From the NCBI RefSeq assembly GCF_021654035.1, contig NZ_JAJPDW010000001.1, forward strand, positions 248,001-312,000: a stretch of DNA of 64,000 nucleotides, in the 5' to 3' direction. The stretch's first letter is position 1. Every line of letters begins with the position of its first letter. This document shows positions 63,833 to 64,000 of the stretch, one piece after another. The position numbers and the translations under genes were made by a program. The notes below the pieces were generated by a model. It was not told the origin of the DNA and did no database searches. It saw only the letters and a program-made list of their open reading frames with translations. This stretch comes from Microbacterium aurantiacum (GTDB lineage: Bacteria > Actinomycetota > Actinomycetes > Actinomycetales > Microbacteriaceae).

Positions 63833-64000
63833 TCAGGACTTCCGGAACTCGTCCGACCCCGCCGACACGTCATCGCTCGTCGTGACGCGGAGCGTGCCGT
63901 TGAGCTTCCAGGTCGCGCGCGGGGCATCCGGCCCGATGTCGCGCGGCACCTCGACGGTCATGTCGACGAAGGAGTAGTTCACCGCGGCGCCGCGGCCCGT
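63833..64000 (-). CDS. Partial gene, C-terminal fragment, unknown function
   Basis: The last 55 codons of a gene running off the right edge, in frame at 64000. They include SFVDMTVEVPRDIGPDAP and end SAGSDEFRKS: a beta-rich domain end with no recognised motif. It is immediately upstream of the FHA gene and probably in the same operon. Confidence 0.7.
   Translation of the reverse strand, partial: TGRGAAVNYSFVDMTVEVPRDIGPDAPRATWKLNGTLRVTTSDDVSAGSDEFRKS

Overview
The window comes from a high-GC actinobacterium. It is most likely a Microbacterium-like member of the Microbacteriaceae: GC is very high, ATG and GTG starts are mixed, many genes have a TANNNT box only 5-7 nt before the start codon (leaderless transcripts), and the set of conserved small genes is typical. 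The genus is inferred from style and gene content, not from a marker gene. No rRNA, tRNA, CRISPR array, IS element or prophage is visible.

Layout. 1-2.3 kb: end of the heat-shock operon dnaK-grpE-dnaJ-hspR; a matching HspR operator (HAIR) lies at 10.3 kb before a ClpB-type disaggregase. 2.3-10.3 kb: a decayed DUF2252 gene, a K+ channel, a SHOCT protein, a truncated LuxR gene, two GT4 glycosyltransferases, an AI-2E transporter and a GlxA-type regulator; the last two share a 35-bp upstream element. 12.6-16.5 kb: a phenolic-lipid locus (type III PKS, methyltransferase, flavin monooxygenase, convergent UbiA prenyltransferase). 16.7-21.6 kb: an ABC-2 exporter, an FMN reductase and a NarL-type two-component system with matching candidate operators. 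21.7-26.7 kb: xthA, pyrE, a HAD phosphatase, an SDR and small membrane proteins. 26.7-30 kb: manganese regulator MntR and a three-gene Mn/Zn ABC importer with two MntR-type boxes over a leaderless promoter. 30-32.3 kb: a DUF6578-like gene and a spore-photoproduct-lyase-like radical SAM gene among four copies of an inverted-repeat element. 32.3-37 kb: oleA-oleBC-oleD, a complete long-chain olefin pathway with OleB and OleC fused. 37-44 kb: a TrmH-type methyltransferase, an AAA+ ATPase, a MATE exporter, an M13 peptidase and a serine-hydrolase-like protein without its catalytic SxxK. 44-49.6 kb: a visibly lower-GC sugar island (GH172 enzyme, MalFG-type ABC importer, LacI regulator with three operators). 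49.7-56.2 kb: an XRE-cupin regulator, DUF1028 and a dipeptide ABC importer with fused ATPases. 56.3-62.9 kb: an aromatic/C1 region (purU, MFS, PadR, pobA with an IclR regulator) carrying a deletion scar where two divergent genes were fused head to head. The end holds an FHA-domain gene and a partial gene.

The main structure not explained by genes is a set of at least three families of 55-90 bp intergenic inverted-repeat elements, ten copies in all, nearly all just 3' of a coding sequence. One family (GAACTCCTC...GAGGAGTTC) has six copies. Copies C and D, directly repeated and alignable along their whole length, bracket the DUF6578-like gene. These elements, the shared 35-bp element and the leaderless/MntR promoter architecture are the best candidates for undescribed biology here.
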